Both the position numbers and the translations under genes were made by a program. From Clostridiales bacterium UBA7285 (GTDB lineage: Bacteria; Bacillota; Clostridia; Peptostreptococcales; Anaerovoracaceae): 32,091 bases of DNA. The stretch covers positions 1 through 32,091 of the forward strand of contig DKRJ01000025.1 of assembly GCA_002472145.1 (NCBI GenBank), read 5' to 3'. Under the pieces are notes generated by a model. The model did not search any database, was not told the DNA's origin, and worked only from the letters and a program-made list of their open reading frames with translations. Position 1 is the first letter of the stretch. Each line of letters begins with the position of its first letter. This document shows positions 8,004 to 14,577 of the stretch, one piece after another.

Positions 8004-8453
8004 ATGAAGATCCACACTATAAAAAAAAGAATCGCAGCAATGCTTCTCATGCTTACTCTCGTCGTCTCGGCGTGCTTTGTTATGACGTCGTGCGGAAGCA
8101 GCAGCAATGATGAACAGAAAAAGAACGACATCGAAACATATATGAAGGAGAACGACGAGGTCAGAAAGAGTTTCGAGGAAGCGACCCTCAGCCAGGACGA
8201 GCACTTCCAGGTCGGCTACGACGGAGACGCCGTAGTTGTAACGTACGCTTATGACGAGGAGATCGCCGACGCTGACGTAGACACATACAAGACGGTGCTC
8301 GAGTCCGGACTGGAGTCTCAGAAGGATCAGGTCGTCGGAGCGGCAAACGATCTGAAGGAAACCGCAGGCGTCGACAAGGTCATCATCCGCTACATCTTCA
8401 CGGATAAGAACGGAAAGGAACTCACTACCGTCGAGTTCGAATCCGACAATTAA
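8004..8453 (+). CDS. Small secreted lipoprotein, DUF4854-like
   Basis: A 149-residue predicted lipoprotein. The start at 8004 gives a proper signal peptide: basic N-terminus (MKIHTIKKR), hydrophobic core (MLLMLTLVVSACFV) and lipobox MTSC with the lipidated Cys near residue 30, followed by a GSSSN linker. The mature part is short and acidic, with ETYMKENDEVRKSFEEA and then a beta-rich segment ending EVEFESDN-like at TTVEFESDN. This layout resembles the DUF4854 lipoproteins of Clostridia, whose role is unknown. The purine run AAAGAAAG before the ATG is a weak ribosome binding site; a longer frame from 7929 has no signal-peptide logic. A strong hairpin follows the gene. Confidence 0.75.
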   Translation: MKIHTIKKRIAAMLLMLTLVVSACFVMTSCGSSSNDEQKKNDIETYMKENDEVRKSFEEATLSQDEHFQVGYDGDAVVVTYAYDEEIADADVDTYKTVLESGLESQKDQVVGAANDLKETAGVDKVIIRYIFTDKNGKELTTVEFESDN

Positions 8454-8511
8454 AGTCCGGGCAGACGCTGCGCATCAAGCCTGATAAATATCGGAATAAA
8501 TATCGAACGAA

Positions 8512-8558
8512 AAACGACCGGCATACGGGGAGCGTATCGTCTCCCGTTCCGGTCGTTT
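8512..8558 (+). terminator. Terminator after the lipoprotein gene
   Basis: Arms AAACGACCGG (8512-8521) and CCGGTCGTTT (8549-8558) pair perfectly and enclose a second stem, GGGAG/CTCCC. The plus strand continues TTTATTAATG. The symmetrical A/T flanks could also serve the convergent membrane-protein gene on the minus strand. Confidence 0.75.
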
Positions 8559-8675
8559 ATTAATGCGCGTTTTTATACTATAATTGCTATTATCCGAAGC
8601 GGACATCCCGGCTCCGATCGGATGCTCCGGTCAGAGCGGTTCGGATATGCCCGGGAATGCCCGGAAATATGCGGC

Positions 8676-8978
8676 TCAGTTCTTTCCCGCCGCAGCGGCT
8701 TTGTCGAGCCTGGTGTTTCGCGCGTACAAAATCATGTCTATCGTGACCATGGTTATGTCCGCGATGTAGAACCATACGGACAGCGCAAGTTCGCCCGTGC
8801 GGGAGTACGTGATGAATTTGCCGGTAAGGCCGATGAGATAGCCGATGACGACTATGATCTCGAAGAGGACGCTCTTTCCCTTAGCCGTCCTCGACTTCAG
8901 AGACTTATAGATGTTGAATGGCCATGACGCTCCGAAAGCTATGAGCATGCCCACTTCGCAGAGTTGAACGATATCCAT
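8676..8978 (-). CDS. Small three-helix membrane protein, PQ-loop/SemiSWEET-like
   Basis: A 100-residue membrane protein with three hydrophobic helices (about residues 4-24, 36-56 and 64-87). The segment SWPFNIYKSLKSRTAKGKS after the first helix has the same order as the PQ-loop transporters: a helix-ending Pro, a basic amphipathic stretch, then R/K-T-x-K-x-x-S before the second helix. SemiSWEET sugar transporters have this size and topology and work as dimers. The classical Pro-Gln pair is Pro-Phe here, so transport activity is a guess. Ribosome binding site AAAGGA lies 6 nt from the ATG. Divergent from the PGI-like gene. Confidence 0.75.
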   Translation of the reverse strand: MDIVQLCEVGMLIAFGASWPFNIYKSLKSRTAKGKSVLFEIIVVIGYLIGLTGKFITYSRTGELALSVWFYIADITMVTIDMILYARNTRLDKAAAAGKN

Positions 8979-9093
8979 TGCATGTCCTTTCCGCGGGATT
9001 TTCTGCCCGCGCGATATCGATTATACTACCGCGCGGGAGAATTAGCGAGCAAAAAGAGAAGAGCGAAGGGACGAAATAAACAGGAGAGCAGCG

Positions 9094-10185
9094 ATGCAGA
9101 TAGAGTACAGAAATACAGTCACATCAGAGGATATGCAGCTTGCCGTCCGCGGGACGTCCGCGGCGCTCGACGCGCTATGGTCCGACGGCTGGGTCAGAGA
9201 TTCCATCATCAAAGCAGACTTAGAGCAGGCGAGGACGCTGCAGGCAGTAGCAGACGCGCTCGCCGGGGAATGCGACACGCTTCTCGTCGTCGCCGGCGGA
9301 GACGCGGCTCTGTCGGTAAAGGCCTGCCTCGGCGCGGTCCCGGCTGAGGAAGGTCGCCCGGAGGTCATCGTATTCGGCGACACGCTCTCACCTGGAGACT
9401 ATTCCGATCTGTTCTCGAGGCTCGAGGGCAGGAAGCCTGCTCTCTTTGCGGCAGACGGCGGCTCGGACGATCTCGCGCTGCGCGCGTCCTACGCTATACT
9501 GAAGGATCTCGTGTTCAGGCAGGCGAGACGCGACGGCTATTCGCCTCACATATACGCGGCAGTCTCCTCGCGTTCTTCGTCGATCGCCGAAGACGCTCTC
9601 GAAAACGAATACGAGACAGCCGAACTCGGCAGTGGCTATAAGCCCCTGTTTTCCGGAAACACGGCGGCCGCTGTCTTCCCGATAGCGGTGAAAAGCGGCT
9701 CGGCGCCGGCCTACGTCGAGGGATTTGCCGAAACTGTGTCGTCTCCTGAATGGGATTCCTCATACCCCTGCATAGCCTCGTCCGTCATCTCGTGCCTTTC
9801 GGAGGCAAAATCGCCTGTGCGCGTCATGGCGTGGCAGCGGGAATACGCGGGATGGCTTGCGCTGTCGCGGCGTTTCGGCCTCAGGCCTTTCTTCCTGCCG
9901 AAGGATCTCGTGCTCAGAGACTCTGAAAACATGCGTGATGGCTTCGATCTTCTCATCCTCGCCGACGAGACGTACGACGACGTCATGACGCCACCGTTCG
10001 AAGGGTGCGACCCAGACGGCTCGCTCAGGCTCCTGACTCTTTCGACGGCGACGGATGATTTCTTCGGGACCGGGTCCCCGGACGGTGCGGCGCTCAGGTT
10101 CAGAAGCGCAGACTCGCGCTCAGCGGGCCAACTTGCCGCTTACATGCAAATTACATTCGGGATATGCGAAAAATGTTTACTTTGA
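9094..10185 (+). CDS. Degenerate glucose-6-phosphate-isomerase-like (SIS fold) protein
   Basis: A 363-residue protein that tracks the order of phosphoglucose isomerase but without its signature residues. Residues 63-77 (LLVVAGGDAALSVKA) match the glycine strand-turn of the first SIS domain; 91-110 (VIVFGDTLSPGDYSDLFSRL) match the strand and helix before the phosphate loop; 119-126 (AADGGSDD) stand where active enzymes have SKSGTTTE; 179-198 (GSGYKPLFSGN to FPIA) stand where they have GGRFSVLTxVGLxP, so the conserved Arg and Ser are gone. The C-terminus stops soon after a helix like the last PGI helix. Ribosome binding site AGGAGA 6 nt from ATG. I infer a pseudoenzyme or an enzyme with a changed substrate; remote homology is judged by eye only. 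Confidence 0.6.
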   Translation: MQIEYRNTVTSEDMQLAVRGTSAALDALWSDGWVRDSIIKADLEQARTLQAVADALAGECDTLLVVAGGDAALSVKACLGAVPAEEGRPEVIVFGDTLSPGDYSDLFSRLEGRKPALFAADGGSDDLALRASYAILKDLVFRQARRDGYSPHIYAAVSSRSSSIAEDALENEYETAELGSGYKPLFSGNTAAAVFPIAVKSGSAPAYVEGFAETVSSPEWDSSYPCIASSVISCLSEAKSPVRVMAWQREYAGWLALSRRFGLRPFFLPKDLVLRDSENMRDGFDLLILADETYDDVMTPPFEGCDPDGSLRLLTLSTATDDFFGTGSPDGAALRFRSADSRSAGQLAAYMQITFGICEKCLL

Positions 10186-10232
10186 CCTTTTGTGTGATAT
10201 AATGACTTTAGCACGAGTTAATTTTTTAACAA
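10176..10232 (+). promoter_or_regulatory. hbd promoter with Rex-type operator
   Basis: TTTACT (10176-10181) and TATAAT (10198-10203), 16 bp apart, form a good promoter that begins inside the last codons of the preceding gene. Just downstream is GAGTTAATTTTTTAACAA (10215-10232), which matches the Rex consensus TTGTTAANNNNTTAACAA at 12 of 14 fixed positions. It would cover about +5 to +22 of the transcript, a typical repressor position. Rex is the NADH-sensing repressor that controls butyrate and fermentation genes in clostridia. Confidence 0.75.
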
Positions 10233-10307
10233 ATCCGCTCGCGCCGGCCGCGGTCGATGCTTTGGCGACGCGACGGTTTATATTTCAAATCTACAGGAGG
10301 TAGTATG

Positions 10308-11156
10308 ATGAAAAAGATCGGTGTATTGGGAACAGGCACGATGGGTGCCGGTATCGTCCAGGTCCTCGCTCAGAACGGTTTTGAAGTCGTGATGAGAGCA
10401 AGACATCAGGCCTCGGTCGATAAGGGAATGGCTGTGATCGAGAAAAACCTTACTCGTTCCGTCGAAAAGGGCCGCATCACTGAGGATGACAAGAAAGCCG
10501 CTCTCGCACGCATCAGCGGCTCCACGGAATTAGATATTATCAAGGACGTCGACCTCGTGATCGAAGCGGCGTCCGAGAACATGGAATCGAAGAAGGCTCT
10601 CTTTAAGGAAGTGGACGCTCTCGTAGGGCCTGACACGATCCTCGCTTCCAACACCTCTTCACTGTCCATCACGGAGATCGCGTCCGTTACGAGCAGGCCT
10701 GACAAGGTCATCGGCATGCACTTCTTCAACCCTGTTCCTGCGATGAAGCTCATCGAGGTCATCAACGGAATGGCTACATCTGAAGAGACGACCAGAACGA
10801 TAATCGAACTCTCCGAAAAGATCGGCAAGACGCCTGTCCAGATCAAGGAAGCTCCGGGATTCGTAGTCAACAGGATCCTCATCCCTATGATCAACGAGGC
10901 TGCAGGCATCCTCGCAGACGGAGTCGCTTCCGCCGAGGATATCGACACGGCTATGAAGCTCGGCGCCAACCACCCGATGGGGCCTCTCGCGCTCGGCGAT
11001 CTGATCGGTCTGGACGTCGTAGAGGCGATCATGGACGTGCTCTATAACGAGTACGGCGATCCGAAGTACAGATGCAGCATCCTGATCCGCAAGATGGTAC
11101 GCGCGGGCAAACTCGGCCGCAAGACCGGCGAGGGCTTCTTCGTCTACAACAAATAA
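10308..11156 (+). CDS. hbd: 3-hydroxybutyryl-CoA dehydrogenase
   Basis: A 282-residue enzyme that reduces acetoacetyl-CoA to 3-hydroxybutyryl-CoA in the cytosolic butyrate pathway. The nucleotide-binding loop is GTGTMG at residues 8-13; the catalytic His is 138 in GMHFFNPVP, with the conserved Ser in NTSSLS near 117 and Asn in FVVNRI. Length equals the clostridial Hbd. Two adjacent ATG codons follow AGGAGG (10295-10300); the second (10308) has the better 7-nt spacing, the first (10305) would add one Met. It stands alone, not in the usual crt-bcd-etfBA cluster, with its own promoter and a Rex-type operator, so redox control is likely. Butyrate kinase lies about 2.3 kb away on the other strand. 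Confidence 0.96.
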   Translation: MKKIGVLGTGTMGAGIVQVLAQNGFEVVMRARHQASVDKGMAVIEKNLTRSVEKGRITEDDKKAALARISGSTELDIIKDVDLVIEAASENMESKKALFKEVDALVGPDTILASNTSSLSITEIASVTSRPDKVIGMHFFNPVPAMKLIEVINGMATSEETTRTIIELSEKIGKTPVQIKEAPGFVVNRILIPMINEAAGILADGVASAEDIDTAMKLGANHPMGPLALGDLIGLDVVEAIMDVLYNEYGDPKYRCSILIRKMVRAGKLGRKTGEGFFVYNK

Positions 11157-11250
11157 CTGACGCGGCGGCAGCCGCCGCTGTGCACCCGTTTTCCGGATGC
11201 GCAGCAGGCTCATACGTCAAAATCAAAGGGAGTATCCCAAAGATGGTGTA

Positions 11251-11297
11251 AACCTCCATACTAACGTAAGATAGACTTACAAGTATGGAGGTTTTTT
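11251..11297 (+). terminator. Long perfect hairpin with T6, terminator of hbd
   Basis: AACCTCCATACT (11251-11262) pairs fully with AGTATGGAGGTT (11282-11293), and inside it GTAAG (11266-11270) pairs with CTTAC (11276-11280). Six T residues follow (11292-11297). It is 95 bp after hbd, further than usual, and may instead be the end structure of a lost insertion sequence. Confidence 0.7.
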
Positions 11298-11363
11298 ATG
11301 GCTAGACGAAAATCCGATTCACCGCAGAAGGATCTCGTTCACGTCCTCTGTAGGCTTTCCTGA
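11298..11363 (+). pseudogene. Possible N-terminal remnant of an IS256-type transposase
   Basis: Directly after the hairpin an ATG opens a 21-codon frame starting MARRKSDSPQK, which resembles the first residues of IS256-family transposases of clostridia. The frame stops at 11363 with nothing transposase-like after it. If right, this is the left edge of a deleted insertion sequence. The match is short and from memory, and no second terminal repeat was found. Confidence 0.3.
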
Positions 11364-11465
11364 TGCCATTAGCTTATTTCTGAAATGTATCATTGCCTGG
11401 ATCAGTAAACGCTTCTCAGCGGCGCTGAGAGTAAGTATACGCAGATTCTTCTTCCGTTTAAACAT
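11319..11465 (-). CDS. Small basic protein of 48 residues, possibly truncated
   Basis: A 48-codon frame starting MFKRKKNLRILTLSAAEKR and ending NEILLR, behind a very strong ribosome binding site (GGAGGTG, 5 nt from ATG). It reads as a basic helical protein of the kind often seen as small orphan genes in clostridial mobile elements. The 3' end overlaps, on the other strand, the transposase-like remnant at 11298-11363, so its natural C-terminus may have been replaced when that sequence arrived. Function unknown. Confidence 0.5.
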   Translation of the reverse strand: MFKRKKNLRILTLSAAEKRLLIQAMIHFRNKLMASGKPTEDVNEILLR

Positions 11466-11517
11466 ACGATCACCTCCGCGTACAGCATATATGGATGCCT
11501 GGGAGGAATCAAATGTG

Positions 11518-12162
11518 TCAAGTCAAACGAATCCCATATTCATCAAGCTTTTGGGATACAGCCTCGTCTTCAAACGGATTATAGCTGGAATTTGCATAAT
11601 CCAGCTTCTTTAATTCTGCTGCTATGCTCCAAATCAGATTATTGTCATAAGGAGCATTTCTGTTCCCAAGTCTATAGTACAGTAAACCGATGATGAGATT
11701 ACTTTGTACCTCTTTCCCGGCAAGGATAGCATCCCATAGTATTTTTGCAGCCTTGTCATATTCAGCCTTTGTATACTGATCGTCCAACAAAATGGAGATT
11801 AATGCAGCTTGCATATCATCCCATTTGTTTTTTGAAAAGAGACTTTCTTCTACATCATCTGACGAAGAGGATTTTATTTCTGATATGAGAGCGTTGATTC
11901 TGGTAAAAATATGCTCTTCTTTTTTTAGGTACTCTACAGGAACCTCTTTCGTCAGCCAGACCTCATTAACAGATCTATAGAAAACGAATCCGGCTTCTGT
12001 CATACGGTCAGCCAGAACGCGGTATACTATCGGTTTTCCATGACGCATTCCTACTTTGATGGCAGTTTCAATATCTCCGGAAAGATGGACATATAATCTC
12101 GATTTTGGGATCAGTCCTTGGACGTCAATAGATGAAACGTATTTCTCTCCGGTATGCTGAGC
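11518..12162 (-). pseudogene. RNA 2'-phosphotransferase (KptA/Tpt1) C-terminal fragment with extra C-terminal domain
   Basis: The frame open from 12162 reads HTGEKYVSSIDVQGLIPK, then RLYVHLSGDIETAIKVGMRHG and GFVFYRSVNEVWLT: the second half of KptA/Tpt1, the NAD-dependent enzyme that removes an RNA 2'-phosphate. The first half with the L-R-H and R-I-R-A catalytic motifs is absent, and a stop codon at 12163-12165 sits where YHGT should begin. The only ATG (12048) lies inside the fold at MRHGK, so any product would be inactive as KptA. After the KptA domain ends (about LKKEE) there are about 130 more residues, helical and acidic, with no family I recognise. The DNA is more AT-rich than neighbours, suggesting acquisition. 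Confidence 0.75.
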
Positions 12163-12286
12163 TCATTATTCCGCGTTCGGGAACGATACCCACACGACTT
12201 GTAGAAATATTCTCCAGATCGATCAACTTAAAAACCAAATCATCCGGTTCGAAAATTTGGTATGTTGCATAATCAGCTGGAGAGAG
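12152..12286 (-). pseudogene. Type I restriction specificity subunit (HsdS) fragment
   Basis: In another minus frame the DNA reads ADYATYQIFEPDDLVFKL, then IDLENISTSRVGIVPERG and IMSSAY. This is the conserved target-recognition-domain core of HsdS subunits (typically YQIF-x-x-DDLVFKLIDLEN and RVG-x-V-x-x-x-GIMSPAYI). Homology ends exactly at SAY, where the KptA fragment begins in a shifted frame, so the two were joined by deletion. No hsdR or hsdM is present in the window. Confidence 0.65.
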
Positions 12287-12381
12287 CCCTAGGGGAAGTC
12301 AGTATCGAAAACGACCCAGACTATGTGCCTGAAAAAGACCCAAAGATATTAGAAGCGGTGGAAGCATGGAAGAACAAATAA
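12262..12381 (+). pseudogene. Tail fragment of an unidentified protein
   Basis: A 39-codon plus-strand frame ends ...YVPEKDPKILEAVEAWKNK and then a stop at 12379-12381. The first part overlaps the HsdS fragment on the other strand, so only the part after about 12290 is likely to be native. The QLERAL/AVEAW pattern recalls the tail of some secreted S41 peptidases, but this is weak. Probably the 3' end of a gene deleted in the same event. Confidence 0.3.
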
Positions 12382-12393
12382 TGCCTTGATAAA

Positions 12394-12428
12394 GAGCGGA
12401 TGAAATACTTTAAGAACTTCATCCGCTC
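12394..12428. terminator. Hairpin without a clear T run
   Basis: GAGCGGATGAA (12394-12404) pairs perfectly with TTCATCCGCTC (12418-12428) across a 13-nt loop. It directly follows the tail fragment and was probably its terminator; no T run is present on either strand. The rest of 12429-12524 holds nothing I can support. Confidence 0.4.
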
Positions 12429-12524
12429 CAGCTTTACTGTGCCTTATTCGATTGTCGCCTTGCGTGGCTGTCCCTTTTGCGTCCGTCCTGTTATTTTTCC
12501 TATGATCATCTGTTTCCCCGAAGG

Positions 12525-13028
12525 CTATCTCCTCAGGTAGATGCCTCGGATGTTTTCCGTTATGTCCTTCAGGCGTCTGAGGCTGTCCATATCGAGCTGA
12601 TCTGCGCACAGCGCTATTTCCTTTATCAGTCCGCCCCGCTCGGTCTCGACGTATCCGCGTCTTCCGTCGCTGAAGATACTGGTCTGCTCCCATTGCGCAT
12701 CCGCCCCGGATGCGGAACTTTCACGCGTTCCGGGAGAACCGTGGTCCGCGTTTTGGGTGTACTCCTCATGATCCGCGGTCTTACCGAAAGTATCCGCTGT
12801 TTCCGGATCTATCAGATAATCGACGCTCACTCCGAAATACTGTGCGATGTGAAAAAGCGTATTGGCTGACATTCCTTTGCGGCCATTGATGATATTCTTA
12901 ACGGTAGTATCCGAAAGGTCGAGCTCCTCAGCGAGTTCCATGGCAGTAACGCCCGTGGCTGCAGTGAGAAGGCTTTTGATCTTTGCTCCTGTTTTTCTCC
13001 TGTCGTAATCACGAAACGTCGCAGTCAT
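12525..13028 (-). CDS. XRE-family transcriptional regulator
   Basis: A 167-residue protein with an N-terminal Cro/cI helix-turn-helix: AMELAEELDLSDTTVKNIINGRKGMSANTL at about residues 29-58, followed by HIAQYFGVSVDYLID. The middle (about 80-125) is a polar, Ser/Glu/Gly-rich linker, and the C-terminus is a short helical segment rich in Leu and Arg that may oligomerise. The ATG at 13028 follows GGAGG with 5-nt spacing. Divergent from a second XRE gene; operator-like repeats lie between the two. Target genes cannot be told. Confidence 0.85.
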   Translation of the reverse strand: MTATFRDYDRRKTGAKIKSLLTAATGVTAMELAEELDLSDTTVKNIINGRKGMSANTLFHIAQYFGVSVDYLIDPETADTFGKTADHEEYTQNADHGSPGTRESSASGADAQWEQTSIFSDGRRGYVETERGGLIKEIALCADQLDMDSLRRLKDITENIRGIYLRR

Positions 13029-13075
13029 ACAAACCTCCGTATGAATATTTTAGAGGCCATGTGCACCGACTGAAA

Positions 13076-13119
13076 GGAACCATCGGTTCCTTTATAGGCA
13101 ACCGCCGGCTCCTTTATTA
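13076..13119. promoter_or_regulatory. Operator-like palindrome and 22-bp direct repeats between the XRE genes
   Basis: GGAACCATCGGTTCC (13076-13090) is a perfect 6-bp-arm inverted repeat. The motif AACCRYCGGYTCCTTTATWR occurs at 13078-13097 and again at 13100-13119, 22 bp apart, i.e. two helical turns. The position in the divergent promoter region fits binding sites for one of the XRE proteins. Confidence 0.55.
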
Positions 13120-13186
13120 AATTGTCAAAACATTCTATAATTTATCGAAAACTTATTTCCACGCACGTAATATTAACAAAACCGAA

Positions 13187-13441
13187 ATGAACAACAGAAT
13201 CTACGATCCGCCGGAATCGCGCAATCTCAGGATCCTCAGGTGCATGTCATCACTTACTCAGGAAGAGATGGCCTCGATGTTAGGCATCAGCAGATCCACG
13301 TACAGCGCAATAGAAAACGGGACGCAGGCGATGAGTTACTCAGTCGCCTGCGCCGCTGCAAAAATTTTCTCTGTTCACGCGGAAGATCTGTCAGATCCTG
13401 ACCTTATCAGAGTAATAGGATCGATGCCGAAGCTCCGGTGA
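13187..13441 (+). CDS. Small XRE-family regulator
   Basis: An 84-residue single-domain Cro/cI protein. The helix-turn-helix LTQEEMASMLGISRSTYSAIENG covers about residues 23-45, followed by the usual third and fourth helices (ACAAAKIFSVHAEDL). No ribosome binding site is visible before the ATG at 13187 and the leader is AT-rich; the start is set by the frame and by the helix-turn-helix position. It may act with or against the divergent XRE protein. Only 12 bp separate its stop from the end of the convergent butyrate kinase gene. Confidence 0.75.
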   Translation: MNNRIYDPPESRNLRILRCMSSLTQEEMASMLGISRSTYSAIENGTQAMSYSVACAAAKIFSVHAEDLSDPDLIRVIGSMPKLR

Positions 13442-13453
13442 CTCCGGTATATC

Positions 13454-14524
13454 TCAGAATATCTTAGCCTCTTCCTTACCCTCAAGCATACGGAGAGCGC
13501 CGCCGGCGAGGGCTTCCATTTCCTTTTCCCCCGGCATGACTACGATCTTGCCGAGATGCCCCGCGTATTTCTTGATCCAGTCGGTGAGCATCTGCGAATG
13601 TGCTATTCCGCCCGTGATGATTATGGCGTCGACCTTGCCTTCGAGGGCAACCGACATAGTCGCGATCGCCTTTGCGGCCTGATACGCCATAGCCTCGAAT
13701 ATCAGTTCAGCGTACTTATCGCCGTTCTTTACGCGTTCACCGACCTCGATGCAGTCCTTGGTGCCCAGGTACGAGTAAAGTCCGCCCTTTCCGCTGATGA
13801 TCTTATCGATATCCGCTTCGGTGTGCTTACCGTCAAAGCAGAGCTGCTTGAACAGGATCAGCGGCACTCCGCCCGGGCGTTCAGGCGACATGGCTCCTTC
13901 GTCGTAGCTTGATGTGTCGATGATGTCCCCGCCCTTCTGGGCGCAGACTGTGATCCCTCCGCCCATGTGCGCGACTATCAGGTTGAGATCCTCGTATTTC
14001 GCCCCGATCTCCTCGGCGTAGGCCATTCCCATGGCGCGCTCGTTCAGGACGTGGACGGCTCCGTATTTTTCAAGTCCGTTGATCCCCGTGATCTTTGCGA
14101 TATCGCTGATCTTGCAGCTGAGAGGTGCATCGTATATAAACGATGGGATCCCCAGCGGCTCAGCTATCTTATACGCCAGCGCGGCTCCGAGGCTCGACGC
14201 GTGAGGAGGCAGGTCGTCTCCCTCCATGCGCTTCACCAGTTTATCCGTGACGCGGTAGCCGCCGAGATTCAGTTCTTTCAGCATTCCGCCGCGGCCGACT
14301 ACGGCTGAGAGACGCTTCGGATCGTAATTCTGCGATTTAAGGTAGTCCAGGATCATCTCGCAGCGATAGTCCTGCTGCGACATGATCGTCGGGAACGAAA
14401 GTATCTTCGCCTCGTCGTGGACGATGTTCGTCTTCATGAGCGTCTCTTCGTTATGGTTCGTAAAGACCGCGATCTTAGTCGAAGTCGACCCCGGGTTCAC
14501 TACAAGGATATCTTTGATTTCCAT
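13454..14524 (-). CDS. buk: Butyrate kinase
   Basis: A 356-residue ASKHA-fold kinase that converts butyryl phosphate and ADP to butyrate and ATP, the energy-yielding last step of the kinase route. The N-terminal phosphate loop reads NPGSTSTKIAVF; further family motifs are VVGRGG, the VAHMGGGITV segment, and the C-terminal IIITGGIAHS adenosine loop. Length matches clostridial Buk. The ribosome binding site is AAAGGG 6 nt from ATG. No phosphotransbutyrylase (ptb) is next to it, so ptb must be elsewhere, or the enzyme acts on branched or other acyl phosphates. It follows prfB by 53 bp and may be read from the secA-prfB transcript. Confidence 0.95.
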   Translation of the reverse strand: MEIKDILVVNPGSTSTKIAVFTNHNEETLMKTNIVHDEAKILSFPTIMSQQDYRCEMILDYLKSQNYDPKRLSAVVGRGGMLKELNLGGYRVTDKLVKRMEGDDLPPHASSLGAALAYKIAEPLGIPSFIYDAPLSCKISDIAKITGINGLEKYGAVHVLNERAMGMAYAEEIGAKYEDLNLIVAHMGGGITVCAQKGGDIIDTSSYDEGAMSPERPGGVPLILFKQLCFDGKHTEADIDKIISGKGGLYSYLGTKDCIEVGERVKNGDKYAELIFEAMAYQAAKAIATMSVALEGKVDAIIITGGIAHSQMLTDWIKKYAGHLGKIVVMPGEKEMEALAGGALRMLEGKEEAKIF

Positions 14525-14577
14525 TTCGATCCCTTTCTCACTGCCGCACGAAAAAAACCTCTGCCAGGCTGCGCGGC

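Noticed and set aside
11251..11363. Intact insertion sequence downstream of hbd
   Set aside because: Only a terminator-like hairpin and about 11 transposase-like residues are present; no full transposase or second inverted end was found.
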